41,933 nucleotides of DNA. Origin: a virus. The notes under the pieces were generated by a model that was given only the letters and a program-made list of their open reading frames with translations, had not been told where the DNA came from and did no database searches. The translations under genes were made by a program, and so were the position numbers. Positions 6,121 to 14,010 of the stretch are shown here, one piece after another. The stretch covers positions 1 through 41,933 of the IMG/VR virus record IMGVR_UViG_3300045004_000250; one strand, written 5' to 3'. Each line of letters opens with the position of its first letter. Position 1 is the stretch's first letter.

Positions 6121-6320
6121 CGGTCGCTCCCGCCTTCAAGCTCAAGATGGGGCCCAAGCGGCCCTATATCCTCACCCAGGTCGGCCACGGCATCCTCGTC
6201 GAGCCACTCCAACATATCCCGCTTACCGAACTGCACCACCAGCCAGCACCCCGGCGAGATGACGACGGCGGTGAAGGCTCTGCTGCGGGCGGTTCGGTCC
6301 ATAATGGAGACAAGCTCTAA
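6117..6320 (+). CDS. Small hypothetical early protein, 67 aa
   Basis: The start overlaps the previous stop as ATGA. The N-terminal half is strand-like (FKLKMGPKRPYILTQVGHGI) and the C-terminal part is a disordered acidic, glycine-rich tail. It has no recognised domain; its presence in the tightly coupled early chain is the main support. Confidence 0.5.
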   Translation: MTVAPAFKLKMGPKRPYILTQVGHGILVEPLQHIPLTELHHQPAPRRDDDGGEGSAAGGSVHNGDKL

Positions 6321-6781
6321 TGACGCAACGCACAAAAGTCTGTCAGCGCGAGCCGATCCAGAAGGACAAGTTTCAGCGCGCCCTTGCTGCGGCTTGGGGG
6401 CGGGTATGGCCTGCTGTCGGCAAAGGCACGATGGCCGCTGCCATGGGGCTGGACAGCACCAAGACGATCGATCGTGCAGTGACGGCGAGCAATCTCCCCG
6501 AGGCGCACACGATCTTCAACAGCCTCTTCGCCGACCCGACCGCGCTCTATGAGGTTGCCGCGCTCTACGGTTTCAAGATGGTCCCGATGACTGTCGAGGC
6601 CGCGAACGACCTCAGCACGGCCGCTGGGACGATCGACGCCATGGCCGCGCTGATCCGCAGCCAGGACGACAGCCACCGCGATCACAACGAGACGCTCGCG
6701 ATTGCCGCGCTGCTGCGGCCGCATCTCGGGGCGCTGAACGCCATTGTTCGCCAAGCAGATGAGCTGCGCGGCGCCGCCTAA
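6320..6781 (+). CDS. Phage CII-like regulatory protein
   Basis: 153 residues, in the position of CII in lambdoid phages (second to fourth gene after cro, before replication). The segment GKGTMAAAMGLDSTKTIDRAV, then ASNLPEAHTIFNSLFADPTAL and YEVAALYGFKMVPM resembles the CII/CP76 regulator family, which uses an HTH and then a helix pair. The C-terminus is a long amphipathic helix that may oligomerise. It may activate establishment transcription of the repressor. The start ATG overlaps the previous TAA by one base. Confidence 0.6.
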   Translation: MTQRTKVCQREPIQKDKFQRALAAAWGRVWPAVGKGTMAAAMGLDSTKTIDRAVTASNLPEAHTIFNSLFADPTALYEVAALYGFKMVPMTVEAANDLSTAAGTIDAMAALIRSQDDSHRDHNETLAIAALLRPHLGALNAIVRQADELRGAA

Positions 6782-6799
6782 CCAACAGGAGGAATACCC

Positions 6800-7054
6800 A
6801 TGTACCATGAATTCCTTTTCGCACTCGCCGGGGCATCCGCCGCCGGGATCGGTATCCAGCTTCTCGTGCTCAATCCCGCTCGCCGCAGGATCGCGACGCT
6901 GGAGGCGCGCATTGCCCTGGCCGAGAAGCGCGCCGATGGCTGGTTCAAATCCTACAAGATCGCCATCGCACAGCGCGATGAAGCGCGGGCAAATGCGCAA
7001 CCCCGCGATCCCAAGACCGGCCGCATGCTGCCTAAGCTGAAGGCGGTGGCGTGA
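6800..7054 (+). CDS. Small membrane-anchored coiled-coil protein, 84 aa
   Basis: A strong AGGAGG site lies before ATG 6800. An N-terminal membrane segment (FALAGASAAGIGIQLLVL) is followed by a charged coiled coil (RRRIATLEARIALAEKRAD) and a basic tail. No function is recognised. The TGA overlaps the ATG of the next gene. Confidence 0.6.
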   Translation: MYHEFLFALAGASAAGIGIQLLVLNPARRRIATLEARIALAEKRADGWFKSYKIAIAQRDEARANAQPRDPKTGRMLPKLKAVA

Positions 7055-7287
7055 TGGAGACGCTCCGCCAAATCTTAATCGGCGTGAGCGTTTGCGGTCT
7101 GACTTCCGCAATGTTCATACTGATCCGCAATCAGTGGGTGTTCAAAACTCGCATGCGCATCTTGCACGCATCGCGCTGGGACGGCCGTCGTCACATCGAA
7201 TACGACAGCCTTCCCACCTACGACCAGATGATGTTGCAATTCTGGAACTGGAATGGCGACAGCTTCATCGGAAAGGGCGGCAAATGA
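7054..7287 (+). CDS. Small membrane protein, 77 aa
   Basis: Start overlaps the upstream stop (TGATG arrangement). It has an N-terminal membrane helix (about residues 7-25, ILIGVSVCGLTSAMFILI), then basic and aromatic sequence (YDQMMLQFWNWNGDSF). Unknown function; part of the coupled early chain. Confidence 0.55.
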   Translation: METLRQILIGVSVCGLTSAMFILIRNQWVFKTRMRILHASRWDGRRHIEYDSLPTYDQMMLQFWNWNGDSFIGKGGK

Positions 7288-7415
7288 TCGCTCGGTTCTG
7301 CGCCAAGTATCTCTCGCGCCGAGCCCGCAAAGCCCGACAGCAGCGCAAGGCTATCCGTGAAACCACGAACGCCATGCGGGCTCACCTGATCAAGGCGGGG
7401 AAGCTCCGGGCCTAA
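7284..7415 (+). CDS. Very small basic protein, 43 aa
   Basis: ATGA overlap with the gene upstream. The product begins MIARFCAKYLSRRARKARQQ and is strongly basic and helical, which suggests nucleic-acid or membrane-surface binding. Its real status rests on the exact coupling and ordinary codon use; no family is known to me. Confidence 0.45.
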   Translation: MIARFCAKYLSRRARKARQQRKAIRETTNAMRAHLIKAGKLRA

Positions 7416-7426
7416 CCCCATTCGCC

Positions 7427-7446
7427 GGGGTGTTGGGCGGCACCCC
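7427..7446 (+). other. Hairpin before the recombination genes
   Basis: GGGGTG (7427-7432) pairs with CACCCC (7441-7446) across an 8-base loop in the 84-base gap between the small early genes and the exonuclease gene. There is no T-tract, so if it terminates transcription it is weak or factor-dependent. Confidence 0.3.
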
Positions 7447-7499
7447 CGATGGAAGCGAGAGAGCCGCCCTTGTCCATCCAAGAACGAGGAACTTATACC

Positions 7500-8216
7500 G
7501 TGGAACACAAGGCAATGAAAGCCGACGAGCCGCCGGGCTACATCACCATCTTCGACACGCTCGAACAGGGCTCGGACGAATGGCTGGCGGCACGCTGCGG
7601 CTTGCTCACCGCTTCGGAAATGAAGCTGATCGTCACGCCGACGCTGAAGGTAGCCGACAACGACAAGACGCGGGCGCACGTTTACGAACTGCTTTTCCAG
7701 CGCCTGACGCGCTTCGTCGAGCCGCAATATATCTCCGACGCGATGCTGCGCGGCCAGGAGGATGAGATTTACGCTCGTGCCGCCTACGAGGAGCATTACG
7801 CCAAGGTCGATCAGGTCGGCTTCATCACCAACAACAAATGGGGCTTCACCATCGGCTATTCGCCCGATGGGCTGGTCGGCGACGACGGATTGATCGAGTG
7901 CAAGTCGCGCGCTGGCAAATACCAGGTCCAGACGATCGCCGAAGATGAAGTTCCCGCCGAATATATGATCCAGCTCCAGACGGGACTTCTCGTCTCAGAG
8001 CGCAAATGGATCGACTTCATCAGCTATCACGGCGGCCTGCCGGTTTTCGTCAAGCGGGTTGCGCCGGACCTGTTGATGCAAGAGGCCATCATCGCAGCCG
8101 CTACAGCCTTCGAGGCTAAGCTTTCCGAGAAGGAACGTCAGTACCGCGCCACCATCGCCGGCATGCTGAAGGTCATCGAGACCGAACGCCGCGAAGCCGA
8201 GGAGATGGTCATATGA
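7500..8216 (+). CDS. YqaJ-type viral recombinase exonuclease
   Basis: 238 residues from GTG 7500, which follows GAGGA with about an 8-base spacer; ATG 7449 and ATG 7515 are alternatives. It shows the signatures of the YqaJ/lambda-exonuclease family: a QGSDEWLAARCGLLTASE box near residues 23-41, a GQEDE segment with E87, and the catalytic PDG and ExK motifs (D123, E133, K135). Such enzymes degrade one strand of duplex ends during phage recombination, usually with an annealing protein. It is coupled to the DEDDh exonuclease and to a possible annealing or SSB partner. Confidence 0.9.
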   Translation: MEHKAMKADEPPGYITIFDTLEQGSDEWLAARCGLLTASEMKLIVTPTLKVADNDKTRAHVYELLFQRLTRFVEPQYISDAMLRGQEDEIYARAAYEEHYAKVDQVGFITNNKWGFTIGYSPDGLVGDDGLIECKSRAGKYQVQTIAEDEVPAEYMIQLQTGLLVSERKWIDFISYHGGLPVFVKRVAPDLLMQEAIIAAATAFEAKLSEKERQYRATIAGMLKVIETERREAEEMVI

Positions 8217-8917
8217 CGATCATCCGCGTCATCGATTTCGAGACAACCGGAACAGAGCCGCCGGAAGCTGAGGTCTGCGAGGTCGGTATTTGCGACCTGC
8301 ATTTACAGGATCGCGTTATCGGCGATCCGCGCGCGTGGCTTTGCGGTGTCAACGCGATGCCACCCGAGGTGCGTGCGGTCCATCATATCTCTCTAGCTGA
8401 TTGTGAAGGTGCGCCGCCATTTGACCCAGATGTGATGTTTGGGTTTGCAGATGAGCCACAGGCCATTGCGGCCCATAATGCCGAATTCGAGACCAAGTTC
8501 TTCTCTTGGCCGATCCCGGTCATCTGCACCTACAAGGCTGCGCTTCGCATCTGGCCGAACGCGCCGAGCCACAGCAACGGAGCGCTGCGCTATTGGCTGG
8601 AGGATCAGGGTAAGATCGCGCCCATCCATGAGCTGACGCAGCCGGCGCATCGTGCCGGTCCCGACGCTTACACGACCGCGCACATCCTGCTCGCCCTGGT
8701 CGACGCCGGGGCAACCGGCAAGGAAATGGTGGCGTGGACCAAGGAGCCGCGCCTGCTCCCGACATGCCCGATTGGCAAGTTCCGCGGCAAGCCATGGAGC
8801 GAGGTCGAAGGCGGCTTTCTGGGCTGGATGCTCCGCCAGGAAGGCATGGAAGCAGACCTCAAATGGAATGCGCAGCGCGAGATCACGCGCCGTTCCAACG
8901 CAATCAAAGGAAACTGA
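8213..8917 (+). CDS. DEDDh 3'-5' exonuclease, ExoX-like
   Basis: 234 residues with the DnaQ-type DEDDh fold. The Exo I motif is VIDFETTG (D8, E10). The Exo II region reads AHNAEFE, so E93 stands where Asp is usual, and Exo III is HRAGPD (H146, D151). The C-terminal part (PIGKFRGKPWSEVEGGFLGW, about residues 177-196) matches the small domain often appended to ExoX-like enzymes. It probably degrades 3' ends in repair or recombination. ATGA overlap with the YqaJ gene indicates joint translation. Confidence 0.85.
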   Translation: MTIIRVIDFETTGTEPPEAEVCEVGICDLHLQDRVIGDPRAWLCGVNAMPPEVRAVHHISLADCEGAPPFDPDVMFGFADEPQAIAAHNAEFETKFFSWPIPVICTYKAALRIWPNAPSHSNGALRYWLEDQGKIAPIHELTQPAHRAGPDAYTTAHILLALVDAGATGKEMVAWTKEPRLLPTCPIGKFRGKPWSEVEGGFLGWMLRQEGMEADLKWNAQREITRRSNAIKGN

Positions 8918-8919
8918 AC

Positions 8920-9741
8920 ATGAACGACATGGTAGATATGTCGCGCTTCATTGAAGCGAAAAGCGACCAACTCAACGCTGATGACCTGATCGGCCGCACG
9001 CTCGACATCACGATCACCCGCGTGACCGGTGATGGCGGCGATCAGCCTGTGTCCATCCATTTCGAGGGTGACGGCGGGAAGCCGTTCAAGCCTTGCAAGA
9101 CGATGCGCCGTGTCATGATGGCGGTGTGGGGCAAATATGCTTCCAAGGACTATCCGGGGCGCTCCTGTCGCCTCTACCGCGACGACAGCGTGACGTTCGG
9201 TGGACTGGCAACTGGCGGCATCCGCATCAGCCATATGAGCCATCTCGAAAAAGAAACCGTCGTCGTCGTCATGAAGACCAAGGGCAAGAAGGCCGGCATC
9301 AAGATCCTGCCTCTTGAGACAAAGGCGCCTGAGCCTCAGGTCGACAAGGCCGCGCAATGGGCAGCCGGCTTCTGCCGCGAACTGGCGGCTACCGACGATG
9401 CCGCCGCGCTGGAGGCCAAGCACGGCAAGACACTCGCCAAGCTGAAGGCTGAGCGCCCCGACCTGTGGAAGGATGTCGAGCACGTCCTGAACAGCGCCAA
9501 GGGCTTCGAGGCCGACGATCCTTTCGCGGAAGGTCCGGCCGACGAGCAACGCGGCGAGGCGAACGCCTTCGATGCTGACCAGATCATCGGGTTCATCAAC
9601 GCCAAGGTGACCGCGATGGACGTCAATAGTCTGGTGTCGAGCCATGCCGATACGATCGCCGGCCTCTCGGAAGATGATCGCGCCCGTGTCGCGGAAGCGC
9701 AGGCGGCAAGGATCGAGGAGATCAAGGGGGCGGCGCAATGA
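8920..9741 (+). CDS. Conserved phage recombination-cluster protein, 273 aa
   Basis: ATG 8920 lies two bases after the exonuclease stop, with AAAGGAAA upstream. The N-terminal about 115 residues are beta-rich (DLIGRTLDITITRV, RSCRLYRDDSVTFGGLATGG, IRISHMSHL), and related proteins occur next to exonucleases in other alphaproteobacterial prophages. The C-terminal half is helical and charged with LxxLK-type repeats. The neighbourhood suggests a role as single-strand-binding or annealing partner of the YqaJ exonuclease; the sequence alone does not prove it. Confidence 0.6.
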   Translation: MNDMVDMSRFIEAKSDQLNADDLIGRTLDITITRVTGDGGDQPVSIHFEGDGGKPFKPCKTMRRVMMAVWGKYASKDYPGRSCRLYRDDSVTFGGLATGGIRISHMSHLEKETVVVVMKTKGKKAGIKILPLETKAPEPQVDKAAQWAAGFCRELAATDDAAALEAKHGKTLAKLKAERPDLWKDVEHVLNSAKGFEADDPFAEGPADEQRGEANAFDADQIIGFINAKVTAMDVNSLVSSHADTIAGLSEDDRARVAEAQAARIEEIKGAAQ

Positions 9742-10367
9742 TGGCGCGCCCGCATTGTCTGAACCAAAAAGCTTGCTCGGCGAAAACGCCGGGTAAGCAC
9801 TGTGCGCGGTGTGCCGCGCAGTCGCCCGAAACGCGAGCGCGCAAATCTGCCGCTGCGAGGCAATTAATGAAGAACCCGGAAATACTCGCGCGTCGGCGAG
9901 CTACATTGGAGGCGAACCGATCCAATCCTGAGATTGAAATGCTCCGCAAGCGCAGGGCGGCCGAAGCATTCGCTCGCCCAGAGGTTCTGGAGCGCCACGC
10001 AAAGGCATGCGCCGAAGCAAAACGCCGCATGATGGAGGACCCCGCTTTTCGCGAAAAGATGCGGATCGCTGGATTGACTGTAGGTGCCTTCAACGCTTCG
10101 GCGATGGCTACGCCAGAAGCCCGCGCCAAGGCGGCGCTCTCCATTCGCGCTGCGCATCTATCATGGTGCCCGCCGGAGTTCTGGGATCTCAACAAGAAAC
10201 TGAAGCGCTGCGGTTTCTCGCTCTCCGAGCGTCAGGCGATGATTGCCTCCGAGGTGCGCCGCAACTCTCCCGAGGAGGTCGCCAAGCGAGAGGCCCGCCA
10301 AGTCATCCACCGCATCACCAGCGAAATGCACGCCAAACAGGCGCGTGAGAAAGCGCAGGCATACTGA
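9738..10367 (+). CDS. Basic protein with Cys4 cluster and NUMOD3-like helices, 209 aa
   Basis: The first 25 residues hold four cysteines (C7, C13, C22, C25) spaced like a small zinc ribbon. Then follow several basic helical repeats (ILARRRATLEANRS, IEMLRKRRAAEAFARPEV, DPAFREKMRIAG), similar to the NUMOD3-type helices that bind DNA in homing enzymes, but no nuclease domain follows. The C-terminal part (PPEFWDLNKKLKRCGFSLSE) is a separate helical unit. It probably binds DNA. The start overlaps the previous stop. Confidence 0.5.
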   Translation: MMARPHCLNQKACSAKTPGKHCARCAAQSPETRARKSAAARQLMKNPEILARRRATLEANRSNPEIEMLRKRRAAEAFARPEVLERHAKACAEAKRRMMEDPAFREKMRIAGLTVGAFNASAMATPEARAKAALSIRAAHLSWCPPEFWDLNKKLKRCGFSLSERQAMIASEVRRNSPEEVAKREARQVIHRITSEMHAKQAREKAQAY

Positions 10368-10630
10368 TGAGCAGCATCGGTCACAACCAGCCCAGTGACA
10401 GCATTGCGGCGCAGGAACTGCGCCTGTTCGTGGAGCGCGTCGAACGGCTCGAAGAAGAGAAGAGGGGCATCAACGACGACATCAAGGATGTGAAGGCCGA
10501 GATGAAGGGTCGCGGCTACGACATCGCGATCGTCAATCGGCTTCTCAAGATCCGCAAGATGAAACCGGGCGAGTGGGCGGAGCAGGATGCAGTCCTCGAA
10601 ACCTACATGGCCGCGCTGGGGATGATCTGA
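10367..10630 (+). CDS. DUF2312 / GapR-like nucleoid protein
   Basis: 87 residues that match the DUF2312 (GapR) family over most of their length: LRLFVERVERLEEEKRGIND, DIKDVKAEMKGRGYD, and the closing QDAVLETYMAALGM. GapR of alphaproteobacteria binds overtwisted AT-rich DNA ahead of replication forks and helps topoisomerases. This phage copy sits among recombination and replication genes. Whether it replaces or interferes with the host protein cannot be told. The ATG overlaps the previous TGA. Confidence 0.9.
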   Translation: MSSIGHNQPSDSIAAQELRLFVERVERLEEEKRGINDDIKDVKAEMKGRGYDIAIVNRLLKIRKMKPGEWAEQDAVLETYMAALGMI

Positions 10631-10845
10631 TGGGCTTCGGGGGGTATCGCCGGTTTCCCGGTCAGCAGCGCAATTTCGGATCGAAGCAGCCGAGCGTTTC
10701 GGATTCGACCGCTTCCATGAAGATGATGTTGTCCAGCGCTCGTTCACTGGACGGGATCACGGTCGAGCAGTTGACCCGCATGTACCGGGTGACGCCGCAG
10801 ATCGCCGAATATGAGCTGACCATCGCCCGGCAGAAGCGCGCATGA
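10630..10845 (+). CDS. Small HTH-like early protein, 71 aa
   Basis: Coupled start (TGATG). The N-terminal 25 residues are glycine-, aromatic- and glutamine-rich; the C-terminal half (SARSLDGITVEQLTRMYRVT, PQIAEYELTIARQ) has a helix-turn-helix-like spacing. Possibly a small DNA-binding protein. No family is recognised. Confidence 0.55.
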   Translation: MGFGGYRRFPGQQRNFGSKQPSVSDSTASMKMMLSSARSLDGITVEQLTRMYRVTPQIAEYELTIARQKRA

Positions 10846-11282
10846 ATGAGCTTCTGGCAATCCCGGAGGAACTGGAAGACGAGCCTTGGTTCATCGAACC
10901 GAAGGACCGCAATCCCGCGCCAGAACTGGATCGCCAGAAGACATTCCTCGCGATGCTCGCGCGTCTCGGGCCGGCCTGTGACGCCGTGGCAATACCGAAC
11001 GCAGGCAAATCGACGGATTGGGAGCGCGTGCAGCGATGGAAGGAGGGCGCCCGTGCCGGCGCGCTCGATCTCGTCGTGACATGGGCTCCGACCAGACCCG
11101 ACGATCGCGGGGTTTTCTTCCCTGAGTTCAAGGACGGCAAGAAGATGCCGACGCCTGCTCAACGCGACCGCCTGAACCGCTATTTCCGCATGGGCCACCG
11201 CTGCGGCGTCTATCGCAAGCCTGAGACGCTCATCGAACATCTCAGGGCCGCTGGAGCGCCAATCAGGAGCGCGCGGTCATGA
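10842..11282 (+). CDS. VRR-NUC domain nuclease
   Basis: 146 residues with the VRR-NUC (PD-D/ExK) pattern: IPNAGKS near residue 51, GARAGALDLVV (69-79, D76), FPEFKDGKKMPTPAQ with E95 and K97, and a final CGVYRKPETLIEHL. Free-standing VRR-NUC proteins are common in phage replication modules and may resolve branched DNA. The start overlaps the previous stop by ATGA, and the protein is followed by a second coupled gene. Confidence 0.85.
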   Translation: MNELLAIPEELEDEPWFIEPKDRNPAPELDRQKTFLAMLARLGPACDAVAIPNAGKSTDWERVQRWKEGARAGALDLVVTWAPTRPDDRGVFFPEFKDGKKMPTPAQRDRLNRYFRMGHRCGVYRKPETLIEHLRAAGAPIRSARS

Positions 11283-11536
11283 GCGCGAAGAATGTCCTGA
11301 TCGAGCGCCGTGACGCCGCCCTGGACCGCATGCACAGGCTGCCGCAGGGATGGACCCGCGATATTCTCATCATGACCGCTGAGATAGCCCAGCGCGTCGC
11401 AACCTTCCCAGCCAACAACGACGAAGAGCGCCAGGCCCTCGATACCGCGCAGATGCATGCGGCGATCGTTTGCGGACGGCTTCTGGAAGCCGCCCAGACC
11501 TGTGCGACGCTCGAAGGAATAGAGCCGAATGACTAG
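11279..11536 (+). CDS. Hypothetical early protein, 85 aa
   Basis: ATGA start coupling to the VRR-NUC gene. Entirely helical and charged (VLIERRDAALDRMHRLP, then QALDTAQMHAAIVCGRLLEA). No domain is recognised. The gene ends 8 bases inside the start of the replication ATPase, so it may serve mainly in translational coupling, but its codon use is normal. Confidence 0.55.
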   Translation: MSAKNVLIERRDAALDRMHRLPQGWTRDILIMTAEIAQRVATFPANNDEERQALDTAQMHAAIVCGRLLEAAQTCATLEGIEPND

Positions 11537-13079
11537 CCTGTGGGACGACATCGGCGAGGAGCTTGGATCGACAAACGTGACGCCGATCCGCGATGATATG
11601 CCTGAGTGGGCCCCATACGATGAGCATGTGGAGGCGCTGGCGCCCCTTCCCGGTCGACTTTCTTTCGCAGACATCAAGGGCAAGCGCGCGCCCTTGCGCC
11701 GCTTCATCATCGACGGATGGATCGTGCGTGGTAGCGCCGGTCTTTTGAGCGGCTTAGAGGGTGTCGGTAAATCACTTCTCGGTCAACAGATGGCGACCTG
11801 CGCCTCTGTCGGCGTCGCCTTTCTCGGCATGCCGATCGCGCATACCAATGCCGTTTATATTTCGTGCGAGGATGATCTTGAGGAACTCTGGCGTCGTCAG
11901 GAGGCGATCAACAGCGCTCTCGGCATCACGATGGAGGAGCTTGAAGGCAAGCTTGAGCTGATCTCGTGGAAGGGCGAGATAGGTAACGAATTGGCCACCT
12001 TCGATGCTGGCGGTCGCCTCATCGTGCAGAACCGATATCGGCAGCTTGAGACCTTCTGCGACGAGTTCAAGCCGGGGTTGGTGTTCCTGGACAATGCCGC
12101 ACACTTTTTCCCCGGCAACGAGAACGCGCGTCATGACGTTGCTGCGTTCCTCGGGTTGGTTGAGCAGCTATCGATCCGCATCGATGGGGCCGTGATCCTG
12201 CTCGCTCATCCGAACAAACAGTTCTCTCAAGGCAATACGGCCGGGAACGAATATAGCGGATCGACAGGGTGGAGCGCCCACGTCCGCAATCGCTTATTCC
12301 TCAACTACCGGGCAGAGGCCGACGACGGCACTCCGATTGACGACGACGACCGCACACTGCGCAAGTCGAAGGCCAACTACGGCAAGCGCGGCGAGGAGGT
12401 GCATTTCCGCTGGCACCAGTGGGCATTCCATGTCGAAGGAGAGGTTCACGACCAGTCTGCTGAGGCGCGCAAGAACGCTGAAGCAGCGAGTGACAACGAT
12501 ATTTTCCTGCGCTGTCTGGACCTTCGCAACAGCCAGAAGCGCGCCGTCTCCGAGAAGAAGAGAGGGGGAAATTATGCGCCGAAAGAGTTCGCCGAGATGG
12601 TGGAGAGCAAGGGTATCGGGCGGCCACGGTTGGAGCGCGCGATGGACCGTCTGTTCCGTATCGGAGCGATCGAGAGGGGGTATTTGTGGGTCTATAGCGG
12701 CGAAGGAAAGGCCGCTCATGGGCTGCGCCGAACCGAGAAATCTGCCACTCCGAACGGTTCCGAGCGGTTAAATTCGAACCGTTCGGACCGTTCGGAAGCC
12801 GTGGAAAATCAATCCGATAGGTTGATTGCTGGAACCGTTCGGGGTGAAAGCGGTGAAACCGAGCAAAATCAATCCGATAGGTTGTCCGAACGGTCTCCGA
12901 AAACATCCGAACGGTTTACTCTCCACACTCCCCCCCATACCCCCCCAGCGCGGGCGCACGCGCCTACGCGCGAGGGCGTCGCCCTCGGCTCGGCTCTGGC
13001 CCGCGAGGATTTAGAGGGCGACCCGCCGCAAGACGAGCGGGATGACGATTACACACCGATCGATTGGGGAGATGAGTGA
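11529..13079 (+). CDS. RepA-like AAA ATPase / replicative helicase with in-gene iterons
   Basis: 516 residues. The RecA-fold core (about residues 40-310) has Walker A SGLEGVGKS (74-82), ISCEDD (111-116), Walker B LVFLDNAAHF (D188) and AVILLAHPNK (221-230), as in the AAA_25/RSF1010 RepA hexameric helicases. Residues about 320-380 form a winged-helix-like region (YAPKEFAEMVESKGIGRPRL). The tail from about residue 400 is a disordered Ser/Arg/Asn-rich linker whose DNA carries iteron-like repeats, as the lambda O gene carries ori lambda. It is the likely replication initiator or helicase of the phage. Confidence 0.8.
   Translation: MTSLWDDIGEELGSTNVTPIRDDMPEWAPYDEHVEALAPLPGRLSFADIKGKRAPLRRFIIDGWIVRGSAGLLSGLEGVGKSLLGQQMATCASVGVAFLGMPIAHTNAVYISCEDDLEELWRRQEAINSALGITMEELEGKLELISWKGEIGNELATFDAGGRLIVQNRYRQLETFCDEFKPGLVFLDNAAHFFPGNENARHDVAAFLGLVEQLSIRIDGAVILLAHPNKQFSQGNTAGNEYSGSTGWSAHVRNRLFLNYRAEADDGTPIDDDDRTLRKSKANYGKRGEEVHFRWHQWAFHVEGEVHDQSAEARKNAEAASDNDIFLRCLDLRNSQKRAVSEKKRGGNYAPKEFAEMVESKGIGRPRLERAMDRLFRIGAIERGYLWVYSGEGKAAHGLRRTEKSATPNGSERLNSNRSDRSEAVENQSDRLIAGTVRGESGETEQNQSDRLSERSPKTSERFTLHTPPHTPPARAHAPTREGVALGSALAREDLEGDPPQDERDDDYTPIDWGDE
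12749..12916. other. Iteron cluster, candidate phage replication origin
   Basis: Seven copies of an 11-bp motif close to TCCGAACGGTT occur: direct at 12749-12759, 12759-12769, 12885-12895 and 12906-12916, inverted at 12777-12787, 12786-12796 and 12833-12843. In addition a 20-bp exact direct repeat (AAAATCAATCC then GATAGGTTG) is found at 12805-12824 and 12865-12884, exactly 60 bp apart. All lie in the coding region for the disordered tail of the ATPase, where the protein places little constraint on the DNA. Confidence 0.65.
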
Positions 13080-13080
13080 A

Positions 13081-13446
13081 ATGAAGTTAAAACATGAACA
13101 GCTTCGGCCGATCGCAGAGCAGGTCCAGCGCATCTACGAGCAGGTCAAAAAGCTGGAGAGACAGGAGGGCGCTGATCGCAAGGTTAACTTGCCAAGCCCG
13201 ATCGACCTGACCACGTCTCCGGCCATTCTGCCAACTCGCCTTCAGAGCGTGGATGATGCCGCGAGCGGGCTACGTTATGCGGTGTGGAATATAGGGCTGG
13301 CGGTTGCTGCCATTGGTGGGGCTGACGCCCTCGATCAGCTCTTTGCGCTTGTCGAAGAGCTTGAGCCGGACAGCGCGCGCCTGGCGGTGTGGCTCGATCA
13401 TCGTTGGAACGGTGTACCGACTGGCAACGGAGAGTGGGCCGCATGA
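13081..13446 (+). CDS. Hypothetical early protein, 121 aa
   Basis: ATG 13081 has GGGGAG 9 bases upstream; ATG 13072 is too close to that site. The N-terminus is a coiled-coil-like helix (HEQLRPIAEQVQRIYEQVKK), and the rest alternates helices with no known motif (RYAVWNIGLAVAAIGGADAL). It follows the replication ATPase immediately and may be a loader or accessory factor by position, but the sequence gives no direct support. Confidence 0.55.
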   Translation: MKLKHEQLRPIAEQVQRIYEQVKKLERQEGADRKVNLPSPIDLTTSPAILPTRLQSVDDAASGLRYAVWNIGLAVAAIGGADALDQLFALVEELEPDSARLAVWLDHRWNGVPTGNGEWAA

Positions 13447-13634
13447 CCACGCCCACCATCAACGACGCGCTTCGGGAGATCGGCCAGCTACCGGCATGGT
13501 ACGCCATCATCCCTCTCGTGCTTCCGCTCATCGCCCAACTGACGATTTGGTGCGGTGCTACAATATTCTGGTACGGCACCGCGCTCCTCCAGTGGCTGGC
13601 TGGCGCTGCGATGAAGCTGGGGAGGCGAGCATGA
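13443..13634 (+). CDS. Small membrane protein, 63 aa
   Basis: ATGA overlap with the upstream gene. After a short polar N-terminus it has one long or two short membrane segments (about residues 19-55, AIIPLVLPLIAQLTIWCGAT, then FWYGTALLQWLAGAA). Holin-like by size, but it is placed in the early operon and away from the endolysin, so a lysis role is doubtful. Confidence 0.55.
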   Translation: MTTPTINDALREIGQLPAWYAIIPLVLPLIAQLTIWCGATIFWYGTALLQWLAGAAMKLGRRA

Positions 13635-13708
13635 TCGCGGGCGAATGGCTCGTCCTCGGCGCGATCCTTGGGCTGTCGGTCAATATCTTGGTGAGGATTG
13701 TATCATGA
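13631..13708 (+). CDS. Micro-membrane peptide, 25 aa
   Basis: A 25-codon frame between two overlapping coupling sites: its ATG overlaps the previous TGA and its own TGA overlaps the next ATG. The product (MIAGEWLVLGAILGLSVNIL, then VRIVS) is almost entirely one membrane helix. Such tiny frames are easily missed; exact coupling on both sides is the main evidence. Confidence 0.45.
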   Translation: MIAGEWLVLGAILGLSVNILVRIVS

Positions 13709-14010
13709 CCGACACCCTGACGGCCTGCGCTCGGGCGATCTGCCGAGCAAACGCGCTGCACTCTCCGATCGGCCGCAATCTCGAAGCGGTCGAATGCCAG
13801 GTAGAAAATGGCTGGGACATGTGGCTACCGGAAGCCCGCGCCTGCCTCACCGCGCTCGCCGAGAATGTGAGCAAGGAGATGGTGAAGGCCATGCAGGCGA
13901 CATTCGCAAGGCATTGCGATCAACGTGGCAGTTTCGCTTCGATAATTCTGAACACGGACGCGGAGCTGATCGTCCGGAATATGATCCGCGCTGCCGTGGG
14001 AGAGAAGTAA
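13705..14010 (+). CDS. Hypothetical phage protein, 101 aa
   Basis: Begins MTDTLTACARAICRANALHS, with an N-terminal cysteine-containing helix; the middle reads GWDMWLPEARACLTALAE. Phages often carry related small proteins of the type with an acidic N-terminus, then a W-containing loop and a helical end. No activity is known. Coupled on both sides. Confidence 0.55.
   Translation: MTDTLTACARAICRANALHSPIGRNLEAVECQVENGWDMWLPEARACLTALAENVSKEMVKAMQATFARHCDQRGSFASIILNTDAELIVRNMIRAAVGEK

Noticed and set aside
8668-9738. 356-residue minus-strand frame
   Set aside because: A shadow of the exonuclease and recombination-cluster genes in GC-rich DNA; no ribosome binding site and no recognisable domain.
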